Shown: positions 6,815 to 14,780 of the stretch, piece after piece
How positions within the stretch are numbered: the stretch's first letter is position 1
How the letters are laid out: every line of letters starts with the position of its first letter
Assembly (NCBI GenBank): GCA_035693785.1
Contig: DASSFZ010000153.1
Location: 1-45,716, forward strand
Length of the DNA: 45,716 nt
Direction of reading: 5' to 3'
DNA from: DASSFZ01 sp035693785
GTDB taxonomy: Bacteria > Chloroflexota > Anaerolineae > Fen-1058
Made by a program: the position numbers and the translations under genes
The notes under the pieces: generated by a model
The model's database searches: none
The model's input: only the letters and a program-made list of their open reading frames with translations
Told to the model about the DNA's origin: nothing

Positions 6815-7444
6815 CTACGGATTCCCATCGAGCGCGGGGGCTTTGACGTGGAAGGTGCACACGTTGTCGCCATTCAGAATCCAGGATTGGCGCTCGACCT
6901 CGGCGCCGAGCGCGGTGTTGATCAGTTGCAAGTCGATCGCGCAGATGCTGGGATGCCGGGCGGCGACGTACCGGTACGGGCAGCCGCACTGCGTCAATTG
7001 AAAATCCTGGTCGATCTTCTCAACCCGAGCGAAGAAACCTTCTTCGCCGAGAACCTCGACGAGCGTCTCGATCTTCTCCTCGAGCGATCTGTCTCCAAGC
7101 TCGGCGCCGTGCTCCGCAGTGATGTCCTCGACCATGTGGTTGAATATGGCCTCGATCTGCTGCGCCGTCAGTTGAGACTGCAGCGCGTCGAGCAAGCGGT
7201 CGGCGAGCCGATGCGTCGATTGCGGGAAAAGCTGAAGGGCCGCGCCGGCCAGGGAGTATACGTACTTCGGGCGGCCTACTCCCTGCCGGAGTGGCTCCGA
7301 GACAATCAGGCCCTCGCGCTCGAGCCTGCTCAGGTGATAGTGTGCGTTGACGGGCGTCGTGTCCAGGGCTACCGCAATATCGGCAGCGGTCGCTTCGCCG
7401 CGCTCCCGCAGCAGATTGAGAACAGCGCTTCGATTATCTTGCAT
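6815..7444 (-). CDS. sufR: SufR-type Fe-S-sensing transcriptional repressor
   Basis: This protein of 209 residues has an N-terminal winged helix-turn-helix (NRSAVLNLLRERGEATAADIAVALDTTPVNAHYHLSRLEREGLI) and a C-terminal sensor region with cysteines in QLTQCGCPY, HPSICAID and DNVCTFHV that resemble the cluster ligands of SufR. SufR holds a 4Fe-4S cluster and represses the suf operon until cluster supply fails. I placed the start at ATG 7444 because a near-consensus promoter puts the transcript start near 7477; the TTG at 7504 would lie upstream of it. It is divergent from sufC and upstream of the DUF59 factor. Repression of both directions through the shared inverted repeat at 7507-7541 is the natural model. 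Confidence 0.9.
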   Translation of the reverse strand: MQDNRSAVLNLLRERGEATAADIAVALDTTPVNAHYHLSRLEREGLIVSEPLRQGVGRPKYVYSLAGAALQLFPQSTHRLADRLLDALQSQLTAQQIEAIFNHMVEDITAEHGAELGDRSLEEKIETLVEVLGEEGFFARVEKIDQDFQLTQCGCPYRYVAARHPSICAIDLQLINTALGAEVERQSWILNGDNVCTFHVKAPALDGNP

Positions 7445-7483
7445 GCGTCGTGAATCCGACTCCCAACTCCCGCATTCGAGTAG

Positions 7484-7512
7484 AGTATACACGGACTTAC
7501 CCAATCTGTCAA
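7484..7512 (-). promoter_or_regulatory. Promoter of sufR-DUF59
   Basis: On the minus strand a perfect TTGACA -35 (7512-7507) is 17 bp from a TATACT -10 (7489-7484). The expected start near 7477 gives a leader of about 33 bases to the sufR ATG. Confidence 0.85.
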
Positions 7513-7541
7513 TATTTCAATTTATTTTATAAGTATTGACA
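7507..7541. promoter_or_regulatory. Inverted repeat covering both suf -35 boxes, putative SufR operator
   Basis: TGTCAATATTT (7507-7517) and AAGTATTGACA (7531-7541) are inverted repeats with a single mismatch around an AT-rich 13-bp centre. Each arm contains the -35 box of one divergent promoter, so a dimeric repressor bound here would block both. Assignment to SufR is inferred from its gene being adjacent. Confidence 0.65.
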
Positions 7542-7564
7542 AACTCGAATCGGCGTGTTACAAT
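7536..7564 (+). promoter_or_regulatory. Promoter of the sufCBD operon
   Basis: TTGACA (7536-7541) and TACAAT (7559-7564) are spaced by exactly 17 bp. The start is expected near 7571, 49 bases before the sufC ATG. Confidence 0.88.
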
Positions 7565-7619
7565 CCGCACGAACACTGAGCGACCGTGCAAACCGTGCAG
7601 TTGGAGGAAGAAGCGCCTC

Positions 7620-8453
7620 ATGGCCGATAAGCTCGAAATCCGCAATTTGCTTGTGAAGATTGAAGATAAGGAAATTCTCAAGGGCGTGACCCTGACCGTC
7701 GAGCAGGGGCAGGTACATGCCCTGATGGGGCCGAATGGCTCGGGAAAGAGCACGCTCGCCTACGTCATCGCGGGCCATCCTGGTTATCAGGTGATTGAGG
7801 GCGAAGTCGTCTGGAAGGGTCAGAACGTCCTTAATTTGAGCGCCGATGAGCGGTCGCGTCTAGGGCTGTTCCTGGCGTTTCAGTATCCGGTGTCCATCCC
7901 TGGCGTGACCGTCGCCAACTTTCTCCGCACCGCGCTCAACGCTCGCCGGAAGGTGGGGAATGGCGCCAGCGGCGGCTCGAGCGGTCCTCTCGTGGCGACT
8001 CAGGCGGCGGGCAAGAAAGGCATCTCCATCCCCGAGTTTCGCAAGCTGCTGATAGCGAAGATGAAAATGCTGAAAATGGATCCTGCTTTTGCAGGCCGCT
8101 ACCTCAATGAGGGCTTTTCCGGCGGCGAGAAGAAGCGCAACGAGATTCTGCAAATGGCCGTCCTGGAACCGGAAATGGCGATTCTCGACGAGACGGACTC
8201 CGGGCTGGACATCGACGCCCTGAAGCTGGTCGCCGAGGGCGTGAACACGCTGCTCGGCCCGAATATGGGCGCGCTGGTCATCACGCATTATCAGCGCCTG
8301 CTCAACTATATCAAACCGCATGTCGTCAGCATCATGTACGATGGGCGGATCGTGTTGACCGGAGGTCCCGAGCTGGCCCTGGAGCTGGAAGAGGGCGGCT
8401 ACGAATCGATTCGCATGCGGCTGGGACTGCCATCCGTTGCGGAGCCTGCTTAG
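7620..8453 (+). CDS. sufC: Fe-S cluster assembly ATPase SufC
   Basis: SufC is the ABC-type ATPase of the SufBCD scaffold and drives shape changes needed for cluster building. The 277-residue protein has Walker A (GPNGSGKST, near 38), the SufC signature NEGFSGGEKKRNE, Walker B (AILDETDSGLD) and the H-loop (VITHYQRLL). An insert of about 20 residues, rich in Gly and Ser, sits between the Q-loop (AFQYPVSIPGV) and the signature. I chose the ATG at 7620 because it follows GGAGGA (7603-7608) and gives the usual SufC N-terminus; an upstream in-frame start would lie in the promoter. It is the first gene of the operon. Confidence 0.97.
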   Translation: MADKLEIRNLLVKIEDKEILKGVTLTVEQGQVHALMGPNGSGKSTLAYVIAGHPGYQVIEGEVVWKGQNVLNLSADERSRLGLFLAFQYPVSIPGVTVANFLRTALNARRKVGNGASGGSSGPLVATQAAGKKGISIPEFRKLLIAKMKMLKMDPAFAGRYLNEGFSGGEKKRNEILQMAVLEPEMAILDETDSGLDIDALKLVAEGVNTLLGPNMGALVITHYQRLLNYIKPHVVSIMYDGRIVLTGGPELALELEEGGYESIRMRLGLPSVAEPA

Positions 8454-8470
8454 GCAGGCAAGGAGAGGAG

Positions 8471-9877
8471 ATGGCGACGCAAGAACAGAATCTGCAGAGT
8501 TTGAAGGAATACAAGTATGGTTTCGTCGATCCGGCCACGCACGTCTTCAAGTCGGGCAAGGGCTTCACGCGTGAGGTCGTCGAAGAAATCTCGGCCATGA
8601 AGGGCGAGCCGGAGTGGATGCGCAAATTCCGCCTGAAGGCGTATGCGCATGCCGTCCAGCGCCCGACGCCGACGTGGGGCGGCGACCTGTCCGGCCTGAA
8701 CCTGGACGAGATTTACTTCTACATCCGCCCCTCTGAAAAGACCGAGGCCAGTTGGGACGAGGTGCCCGAAACGATCAAGAACACGTTCGACAAGCTGGGC
8801 ATCCCCGAAGCCGAGCGCAAGTTTCTGGCCGGCGTTGGCGCCCAGTACGAAAGCGAGATGGTCTACCACAGCATTCAGGAGAACCTCGAGAAGCAGGGCG
8901 TGATTTTCCTGAGCAGCGACGACGGCCTCAAGCACTACCCCGACCTGTTCAGAGAGCATTTCGGCACGATCATTCCGATCCAGGACAACAAGTTCGCCGC
9001 GATCAACAGCGCGGTATGGTCGGGCGGGTCGTTCGTGTACGTGCCCAAGGGCGTGCACGTCGAGATGCCTTTGCAGGCCTACTTTCGCCTCAACTCGGAG
9101 AGTGTGGGCCAGTTCGAGCGCACGCTGATCATCGTGGACGAAGGCGCGCAAGTGCATTACGTTGAGGGTTGCACCGCGCCGGTCTACTCGCGCGATTCGT
9201 TCCACTCCGGCGTGATCGAGATCGTCGTGAAGAAGGGCGCGCGCTGCCGCTATACCACGATCCAGAACTGGTCGGCCAACGTCTATAACCTGGTCACCCA
9301 GCGCGCCATCGTCGAGGAGGACGCGACGATGGAGTGGACCGACGCTAACCTGGGCAGCAAGCTGACGATGAAGTATCCGTCGTGCTACTTGATGGGCAAG
9401 GGCGCCAAGGGCGAGATTCTGTCGATGGCCTTCGCCGGCACGGGCCAGCACCAGGACACCGGCGGCAAGGTCGTGCACGTCGCGCCGTACACTCGCAGCA
9501 AGATCACGTCCAAGTCGATCAGCATGAACAGGGGACGCGCCTCTTACCGCGGCTTGCTCAAGGTGCACAAGGGCGCGGAGGGCGCGCAATCTCACGTGCA
9601 GTGCGACGCGCTGCTGCTTCACGAGGAGAGCCGCACCGACACGTATCCCTACATCGAGATCGATGAGGACCGCGTGACCATCGGCCACGAGGCGACGGTC
9701 AGCAAGATCGGCGACGAGCAGTTGTTCTACCTGATGAGCCGCGGCCTGGACGAGGTGACCGCCCGCTCGATGGTCGTGTCGGGCTTCATCGAGCCTCTGG
9801 TCAAGGAGCTGCCGATGGAGTACGCGGTCGAGATGAACCGCCTGATCCAGCTCCAGATGGAAGGCAGCGTGGGATAG
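8471..9877 (+). CDS. sufB: Fe-S cluster assembly protein SufB
   Basis: SufB is the larger scaffold subunit of SufBC2D, a beta-helix protein that accepts persulfide sulfur and holds the nascent cluster. This 468-residue protein has the family N-terminus (YKYGFVDPATHVFKSGKG), the EWMRKFRLKA motif, and the conserved central run VEGCTAPVYSRDSFHSGVIE with a candidate acceptor Cys. The C-terminal region has ATVSKIGDEQLFYLMSRGL. The ATG follows AAGGAGAGGAG, 17 bases after sufC. Length is typical. Confidence 0.97.
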   Translation: MATQEQNLQSLKEYKYGFVDPATHVFKSGKGFTREVVEEISAMKGEPEWMRKFRLKAYAHAVQRPTPTWGGDLSGLNLDEIYFYIRPSEKTEASWDEVPETIKNTFDKLGIPEAERKFLAGVGAQYESEMVYHSIQENLEKQGVIFLSSDDGLKHYPDLFREHFGTIIPIQDNKFAAINSAVWSGGSFVYVPKGVHVEMPLQAYFRLNSESVGQFERTLIIVDEGAQVHYVEGCTAPVYSRDSFHSGVIEIVVKKGARCRYTTIQNWSANVYNLVTQRAIVEEDATMEWTDANLGSKLTMKYPSCYLMGKGAKGEILSMAFAGTGQHQDTGGKVVHVAPYTRSKITSKSISMNRGRASYRGLLKVHKGAEGAQSHVQCDALLLHEESRTDTYPYIEIDEDRVTIGHEATVSKIGDEQLFYLMSRGLDEVTARSMVVSGFIEPLVKELPMEYAVEMNRLIQLQMEGSVG

Positions 9878-9999
9878 CCGGATAGCCGAGTAGTCATAGG
9901 GCCCGGTGGCCGTGCGGTTTGTGCGCAGCGGAGTGAGCATCATCGTCGGGGCGTGCCTCTCGTCTATGGGGTGCGCCTCGCGCATCGAATAGCAGGAGA

Positions 10000-11421
10000 A
10001 TGGTTTTGACCTCTGTGACGACGTTGAACGACGAAACGACCGCGAGGGCGGTGCCGCTTGCGGCGAGCGAGCCGGTTCGCGAAGCCGAGACCGGCCTCGC
10101 GCCCGCCGCGCTTGGATTTTCCCGCGAATCGCTCGACGCCCTGATCGCCTCTCGTCCTTTCGAGCCGGATTGGATGCGAGACGTGCGTCTGGACGCCTGG
10201 CGCATTCTGCAAGATACGCCTCTGCCAGCCCGAAACGACGAGGCGTGGCGGCGCACCGATTACTCGGCGCTGAAGTTCGAGGAGGTGGCGACGCTGGCGC
10301 AGGACGACGATCTCAAAACCGCGCTCAAGCACACGCCTATGCCGGTGCGCAACGTGCTGAGGGACAAGCATGCTTCCGGCGCGCTGCTTCAGGTCGATGG
10401 TCTCGTCGGCGGCAACTGGCTGGATGAGCCGCTGCGCCAGCGCGGCGTCATCTTCACGGACATGGACGCCGCGCTGCGCGAGCACGGCGATCTCCTGAAG
10501 CGCTATTTCATGACCGAGATCGTCAAGCCCAACGACGGCTACTTCGCGGCGCTGCATGCGGCCTTCTGGCAGGGGGGCGCTTTCCTGTACGTGCCGGCCG
10601 GCGTCGATGTGCCGATGCCGCTGCGCGCGGCGACCTGGCTGTCCGAACACGCGGCGTCGTTTACTCACACCTTGATCGTCGTAGAGCGTGGGGCGCGCGT
10701 CGTGTTCATCGACGAATATGCATCGCGAACGCAGGTCAGGCAGGCCCTCGTGTGCGGCGCGGTGGAGATGCAGGCCGGGCCGGGCGCGCAGCTCGACTAC
10801 GTGAACTGGCAAGACTGGGGGCGCGACGTATTCAACTTCACGCACGAGCGCGCCGCCGTCGAGCGCGACGCGACGCTGCACTGGGTCGTGGCCGGGTTGG
10901 GCGGCCGCCTGACGAAATCCTTCCTCGACTCGCGGCTGGTCGGCGAGGGCAGCACCGCGCTGATGTCAGGCGTGTACTTCGTCGACGGGACGCAGCACAT
11001 GGATTACGATACCGAGCAGAATCACGTCGCCGGCCACGCCAGGAGCGACCTTTTGTACAAGGGCGCGCTCAAAGACAAGGCGCGCGCGGTGTGGCAGGGC
11101 AACATCCGCGTGTATCCCGGCGCGCAGCGCACCGACGCGTACCAGGCCAACCGAAACCTGGCGCTCAGCCACGAGGCGCGCACCGATTCAATCCCCGGTC
11201 TCGAGATCGAGGCGAACGATGTGCGCTGCACGCACGGCTCGGCGGTCAGCCAGATCGATCGCGAGGAAGTCTTTTACCTGATGACGCGCGGTGTCCCGAA
11301 GCCGGTCGCCGAGCAGTTGATCGTCAACGCGTTCTTCCAGCCGGTGCTCGACCGCATTCCACACAAAAGCGTGCGGCGACGCCTGGAAAAGTCGTTTGCC
11401 GCCAAGATGGGGCTGGCTTGA
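10000..11421 (+). CDS. sufD: Fe-S cluster assembly protein SufD
   Basis: SufD pairs with SufB in the SufBC2D scaffold and is needed for iron entry in better-studied systems. At 473 residues it has an N-terminal region with EPDWMRDVRLDAWRIL and a C-terminal beta-helix core sharing SufB motifs (THGSAVSQIDREEVFYLMTRG). A SufD-type conserved His is present in the CTHGSAVSQ segment. The ATG at 10000 follows AGGAG. A gap of 122 bases separates it from sufB; I see no clear hairpin or promoter there. The C-terminus ends one codon into the sufU region, 6 bases before its start, indicating coupling. Confidence 0.95.
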   Translation: MVLTSVTTLNDETTARAVPLAASEPVREAETGLAPAALGFSRESLDALIASRPFEPDWMRDVRLDAWRILQDTPLPARNDEAWRRTDYSALKFEEVATLAQDDDLKTALKHTPMPVRNVLRDKHASGALLQVDGLVGGNWLDEPLRQRGVIFTDMDAALREHGDLLKRYFMTEIVKPNDGYFAALHAAFWQGGAFLYVPAGVDVPMPLRAATWLSEHAASFTHTLIVVERGARVVFIDEYASRTQVRQALVCGAVEMQAGPGAQLDYVNWQDWGRDVFNFTHERAAVERDATLHWVVAGLGGRLTKSFLDSRLVGEGSTALMSGVYFVDGTQHMDYDTEQNHVAGHARSDLLYKGALKDKARAVWQGNIRVYPGAQRTDAYQANRNLALSHEARTDSIPGLEIEANDVRCTHGSAVSQIDREEVFYLMTRGVPKPVAEQLIVNAFFQPVLDRIPHKSVRRRLEKSFAAKMGLA

Positions 11422-11427
11422 CCCGCG

Positions 11428-11817
11428 ATGGACCGGCAAGAACAGATCGACTTCATACTGGATCACTACGAGAATCCGCGCCGCAAAGGGGCGCTGCCGG
11501 ATGCCGGCGCGTCGGCGCAGGGCAGCAATCCGGGCTGCGGCGATCTCGTGACGATGTACGTGAAGGTCGACCCTCGGACGGGCCGAGCCGATGTGACATT
11601 CGACGGAACCGGTTGTACAATCAGCCAGGCTTCGGCCTCGTATTTGAGTGAGTTTGCCAGCGGTAAGACGCTCGAAGAAGTCCTCACCGTCGACCACGAT
11701 GTTTGGATGGACGCGCTGGGTCGGGAAATCGCGCAGCAAAGGCCGGGTTGTGCGATGCTGCCGCTGGATACGCTGCGAGAGGCGATCGGCAAGCTCGACC
11801 GGCTACAGGCGCTTTAG
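11428..11817 (+). CDS. SufU-type Fe-S scaffold or sulfur-transfer protein (first copy)
   Basis: This 129-residue NifU/IscU-like protein has the three conserved cysteines: GCGD near 37, GTGCTISQAS near 64 and GCAMLPL near 110. SufU proteins take persulfide from SufS, usually with bound zinc, and lack the full IscU C-terminus. Here the third-Cys region is RPGCAML with a following acidic residue, slightly unlike the second copy (VRMKCALL). It sits between sufD and sufS, 6 bases after sufD. Two SufU genes flanking one SufS are unusual and suggest division of labour. Confidence 0.9.
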   Translation: MDRQEQIDFILDHYENPRRKGALPDAGASAQGSNPGCGDLVTMYVKVDPRTGRADVTFDGTGCTISQASASYLSEFASGKTLEEVLTVDHDVWMDALGREIAQQRPGCAMLPLDTLREAIGKLDRLQAL

Positions 11818-11839
11818 AGACTAGACAGGAGTGACGATC

Positions 11840-13096
11840 TTGATACCCACGTCCGCGCCTCGCACGCTCGACGTGCAGGCCGTCCGGGCCGACTTTCCCA
11901 TCTTGAGCCAGAGCGTCAACGGCAAGCCGCTGGCGTTTCTGGATAGCGCCGCCTCGTCCCAAAAGCCGCTGGCCGTCATCGAGGCCATGAACGAGTACTA
12001 CCGCACGACGCACGCCAACGTGCATCGCGGCGTGTACACGCTAAGCGAGCGTGCGACGGAGCTGTACGAGAACGCGCGCAAGAAAGTGGCCCGGTTCATC
12101 GGCGCGAAGTCGAGCCGCGAAATCATCTTTACCCGCAATACCACGGAGTCGATCAATCTGGTCGCGCAGGCGTGGGGCAGGGCGAACCTCAGGCCGGGCG
12201 ACGAGATTTTATTGACCGAACTGGAGCACCACAGCAACCTCGTGCCCTGGCAGCTCATCGCGCGAGAGACCGGCGCGAGGATCCGCTACATTCCGGTGGA
12301 CGGGCAGGGGGTTCTGCAGCTCGACGGGCTGGACACGCTGCTGACGGAACGCACGAAGATCGTGGCCTTCACGCAGATGAGCAACATGCTCGGAACGATC
12401 ACGCCGGCGGCGGAGATCGTGCGCCGCGCGACGGCAGCCGGCGCGCTGACGCTCATCGACGCCGCGCAGGGCGTGCCACATCTGCCGACAAACGTGCAGG
12501 CATTGGGCTGCGATTTCCTGGCGTTCTCCGGCCACAAGATGTGCGGGCCGACCGGCATTGGCGTTCTGTACGGCCGGCGCGACCTGCTGGAGGCGATGCC
12601 CCCCTTCCTCAGCGGCGGCGACATGATCCGCCGTGTGACGTTCGAGGGCGCGGAATGGAACGAGCTGCCCTGGAAATTCGAGGCGGGCACTCCCGCGATC
12701 GCCGAAGGCATTGGGCTGGGCGCGGCCGTCGATTACCTTTCGGGCCTGGGGATGGACGCCGTGCGCGCGCACGAGCGCGAGACTATCGCTTATGCCCTCG
12801 AACGGCTGGCCGAGGTGCCGACCGTCGCCATTTATGGCCCTATGGATCCGGACATTCGCGGCGGCGTGGCGACGTTCAATCTAGGCGACATCCATCCGCA
12901 CGACGTGGCCGCCGTGCTCGATACGGAGGGCATCGCCATTCGCGCCGGTCATCACTGCGCGATGCCGCTGCACGAGAAGTTCGGGCTGACGGCGTCGTCC
13001 CGCGCATCGTTCTACGTCTATACGATTCCCGAAGAAATCGATCGGCTCGTCGAGGGGTTGTACAAGGCCAGGTCGATTTACAAGAGAACCAAGTGA
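11840..13096 (+). CDS. sufS: SufS-type cysteine desulfurase
   Basis: SufS is a PLP enzyme that removes sulfur from cysteine and forms an enzyme persulfide for the scaffold. The protein has FLDSAASSQKPLAVI near the start, the PLP lysine in AFSGHKMCGPTG, and the active-site cysteine in RAGHHCAMPLHEKFG; RASFYVYTIPEEID closes the fold. I prefer the TTG at 11840 because AGGAG (11827-11831) is 8 bases upstream; the GTG at 11831 overlaps that site. Length from TTG is 418 residues, normal for SufS. The stop codon TGA lies inside a perfect 14-bp hairpin. Confidence 0.95.
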   Translation: MIPTSAPRTLDVQAVRADFPILSQSVNGKPLAFLDSAASSQKPLAVIEAMNEYYRTTHANVHRGVYTLSERATELYENARKKVARFIGAKSSREIIFTRNTTESINLVAQAWGRANLRPGDEILLTELEHHSNLVPWQLIARETGARIRYIPVDGQGVLQLDGLDTLLTERTKIVAFTQMSNMLGTITPAAEIVRRATAAGALTLIDAAQGVPHLPTNVQALGCDFLAFSGHKMCGPTGIGVLYGRRDLLEAMPPFLSGGDMIRRVTFEGAEWNELPWKFEAGTPAIAEGIGLGAAVDYLSGLGMDAVRAHERETIAYALERLAEVPTVAIYGPMDPDIRGGVATFNLGDIHPHDVAAVLDTEGIAIRAGHHCAMPLHEKFGLTASSRASFYVYTIPEEIDRLVEGLYKARSIYKRTK

Positions 13097-13123
13097 CCGG
13101 CACCTGAAAGGTGCCGGTCACTT
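13091..13123. repeat. Perfect 14-bp hairpin containing the sufS stop codon
   Basis: AAGTGACCGGCACC (13091-13104), loop TGAAA, then GGTGCCGGTCACTT (13110-13123) form a perfect stem. It spans the sufS TGA (13094-13096) and ends 11 bases before sufU2. There is no T-run, so it is probably an RNA-stability or attenuation element, or a dispersed repeat. Confidence 0.7.
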
Positions 13124-13134
13124 CGAGGCGGTCG

Positions 13135-13533
13135 ATGCAAGACCTCTACATGGAGAACATCCTCGATCACTACGAGAATCCCCGCAACAAGGGGCGGCTC
13201 GAGCATCCGGACATCTCGCACGAGGAAGACAATCCGGTCTGCGGCGATCGCATTCGTATCGACTTGAAAGTGGAAGATGGCGTCATCGCCGACGCGCGCT
13301 TCGACGGACGCGGCTGCTCGATCAGCCAGGCGGCGGCGTCGATGCTGATCGAAGACATCATCGGCAAGCCGCTGGACGAAGTGAAAGGCTACGACAAGGC
13401 GCACGTCCTGGACATGCTGGGTATCCCCATCGGGCCGGTGCGCATGAAATGCGCGCTGCTGTCGCTGAAGGTGCTGAAAGCAGGCGCATACGGCATTCAT
13501 GGCTGGCCGGGGGAAGATGAGGAAGAGAGTTAG
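13135..13533 (+). CDS. sufU: SufU-type Fe-S scaffold or sulfur-transfer protein (second copy)
   Basis: This 132-residue protein is the more canonical SufU: YMENILDHYENPRNKG at the N-terminus, CGD near 36, GRGCSISQAAASM near 60 and RMKCALL near 104. A Gly/Trp and acidic tail ends the protein. I chose the ATG at 13135 because GAGGCGG lies just upstream and the N-terminus matches the family; a GTG at 13111 would lie in the hairpin. It shares about the same fold and motifs as the copy before sufS but has diverged well beyond a recent duplication. The two may act on different targets or as scaffold versus sulfur carrier. Confidence 0.92.
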   Translation: MQDLYMENILDHYENPRNKGRLEHPDISHEEDNPVCGDRIRIDLKVEDGVIADARFDGRGCSISQAAASMLIEDIIGKPLDEVKGYDKAHVLDMLGIPIGPVRMKCALLSLKVLKAGAYGIHGWPGEDEEES

Positions 13534-13560
13534 AGTGGGGAGTTAGAGTGGCGAGTTAGG
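13527..13560 (+). repeat. 13-bp tandem repeat over the sufU2 stop codon
   Basis: GAGTTAGAGTGG plus one base is repeated at 13527-13539 and 13540-13552, with a partial third copy at 13553-13560. The sufU2 stop codon TAG lies inside the first unit and the last ends just before the Rieske ATG (13563). It forms the short spacer between the two genes. Confidence 0.7.
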
Positions 13561-13562
13561 CG

Positions 13563-13883
13563 ATGGGTGAGTTTGTGACGGTTGCGAAGACGAGTGAGAT
13601 TGCGCCAGGGACGGTGAAGGTCGTGCGCGTCGACGGCGTGCCGATCGGCGTGGCCAACGTCGATGGCGAGTTCTACGCGTTCGCCGACGTGTGCACGCAC
13701 GACGACGGCCCGGTGGCTGAGGGCGAGCTGGACGGTTGCCAAATCGAGTGCCCGCGCCATGGCGCGCGGTTCGATATTCGCACCGGTGCGGTGAAGCTGC
13801 TTCCGGCGGTCGTGCCGATTCCGGTGTATCCGCTGCAGGTGATCGGCGACGAGATTCAAGTCAGTTCTGTTCCCAAGAGTTGA
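13563..13883 (+). CDS. Rieske 2Fe-2S ferredoxin-like protein
   Basis: This 106-residue protein has the Rieske cluster motif: C44-T-H46 and C63-P-R-H66, the two Cys and two His that hold a 2Fe-2S cluster, with the flanking GELDGCQIECPRHGARFD pattern of NirD/bacterial dioxygenase ferredoxin types. It has no membrane segment, so it is a soluble electron carrier. As the last gene of the suf operon it may be a client or an electron donor for cluster assembly; neither is shown by the sequence. Confidence 0.92.
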   Translation: MGEFVTVAKTSEIAPGTVKVVRVDGVPIGVANVDGEFYAFADVCTHDDGPVAEGELDGCQIECPRHGARFDIRTGAVKLLPAVVPIPVYPLQVIGDEIQVSSVPKS

Positions 13884-13934
13884 ATTGAGACTTCCGAAGG
13901 CACGATGTCGTAGTGATGACTTCAGTCGTCCTTT

Positions 13935-13966
13935 GAGGCTGGCCTGGTACTGGCTGGCCTTTTTTC
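13935..13966 (+). terminator. Rho-independent terminator of the suf operon
   Basis: GAGGCTGGCC (13935-13944) pairs with GGCTGGCCTT (13952-13961), with wobbles in the middle, around a TGGTACT loop and is followed by a T-run. It ends the operon 50 bases after the Rieske stop. A decayed half of the AGACTTCCGAAG repeat lies just before it near 13888. Confidence 0.75.
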
Positions 13967-13991
13967 TTAATTTATCACGGAGCAAGCATGT

Positions 13992-14762
13992 ATGGAGATG
14001 ATGGACATCGCTATCGCGGCGGCCCGACAAGCCGGCGCGCTGCTGGGCATGTATTGGGAGCGCGGCGTTGTCGCCGAGTATAAGGGCGCGATCGACCTGG
14101 TAACCGAGGCGGACCGCGCGTCCGAGGCGCTCATTCTGGATGTGCTGTCTCGACACTTCCCGGATCACCGTTTCCACGGCGAAGAGACCGGTGCGAACGG
14201 CGCGCCTTCGTCGCACGTGTGGCTGATCGATCCACTGGACGGCACGACGAATTTCGCACACGGCTATCCGCAGTTCAGCGTGTCGATCGCGCTGCGAATC
14301 GATGGGCGGACGGAAATCGGCGTCGTATTCGATCCGCTGCGCGACGAGCTATACACCGCCGGACGCGGGCGCGGCGCGTCCCTCAACGGGCGGTCGATTC
14401 GGGTCTCGGCGACTCCCGATCTGGCGCACAGCTTCTTGGTGACCGGTTTTCCGTACGATCGGCAGACGAGCGGGCACAATAACATTCAGGAACATCGAGC
14501 ATTCCTGATGCAATCGCAGGGCGTATTGCGCGCGGGCAGCGCGGCGCTCGACCTGGCCGCTGTCGCGTGCGGCCGGCTCGATGGCTACTGGGAGTACAAG
14601 CTCAGCCCATGGGACTGGGCGGCGGGTATTCTGCTGGTGGAAGAAGCCAGCGGCCGAGTGACAGATGCGCAGGGTGGGGCGGTAGGCTCGCGGCCGGAAG
14701 GGATCGTCGCAAGCAACGGCAGGATTCATGAGGAAATGCTGGACGTGTTGCGGGATGCGTGA
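13992..14762 (+). CDS. Inositol monophosphatase family phosphatase
   Basis: This 256-residue protein belongs to the inositol monophosphatase/SuhB family, which removes phosphate from inositol phosphate, fructose-1,6-bisphosphate or related compounds using Mg ions. Motif WLIDPLDGTTNFAHGYP near 76 binds the metals, and SPWDWAAGILLVEEASG near 207 is the second signature. EETGANG (near 60) supplies a metal-ligand Glu. The chosen ATG (13992) follows GGAG with 9-base spacing. It is alone between the suf terminator and the converging PTS gene. The true substrate cannot be told from sequence. Confidence 0.92.
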   Translation: MEMMDIAIAAARQAGALLGMYWERGVVAEYKGAIDLVTEADRASEALILDVLSRHFPDHRFHGEETGANGAPSSHVWLIDPLDGTTNFAHGYPQFSVSIALRIDGRTEIGVVFDPLRDELYTAGRGRGASLNGRSIRVSATPDLAHSFLVTGFPYDRQTSGHNNIQEHRAFLMQSQGVLRAGSAALDLAAVACGRLDGYWEYKLSPWDWAAGILLVEEASGRVTDAQGGAVGSRPEGIVASNGRIHEEMLDVLRDA

Positions 14763-14780
14763 CGGGAGGACATTCACGTG

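Noticed and set aside
5966..7453. Long open frame on the plus strand (495 codons) over SirB1, DUF59 and sufR
   Set aside because: It runs antisense across three recognisable genes and intergenic gaps; a shadow frame.
8450..9985. Long open frame on the minus strand (511 codons) over sufB
   Set aside because: It is antisense to a clear sufB, has His/Arg/Val/Ala-rich nonsense composition, and is explained by GC-rich codon use.
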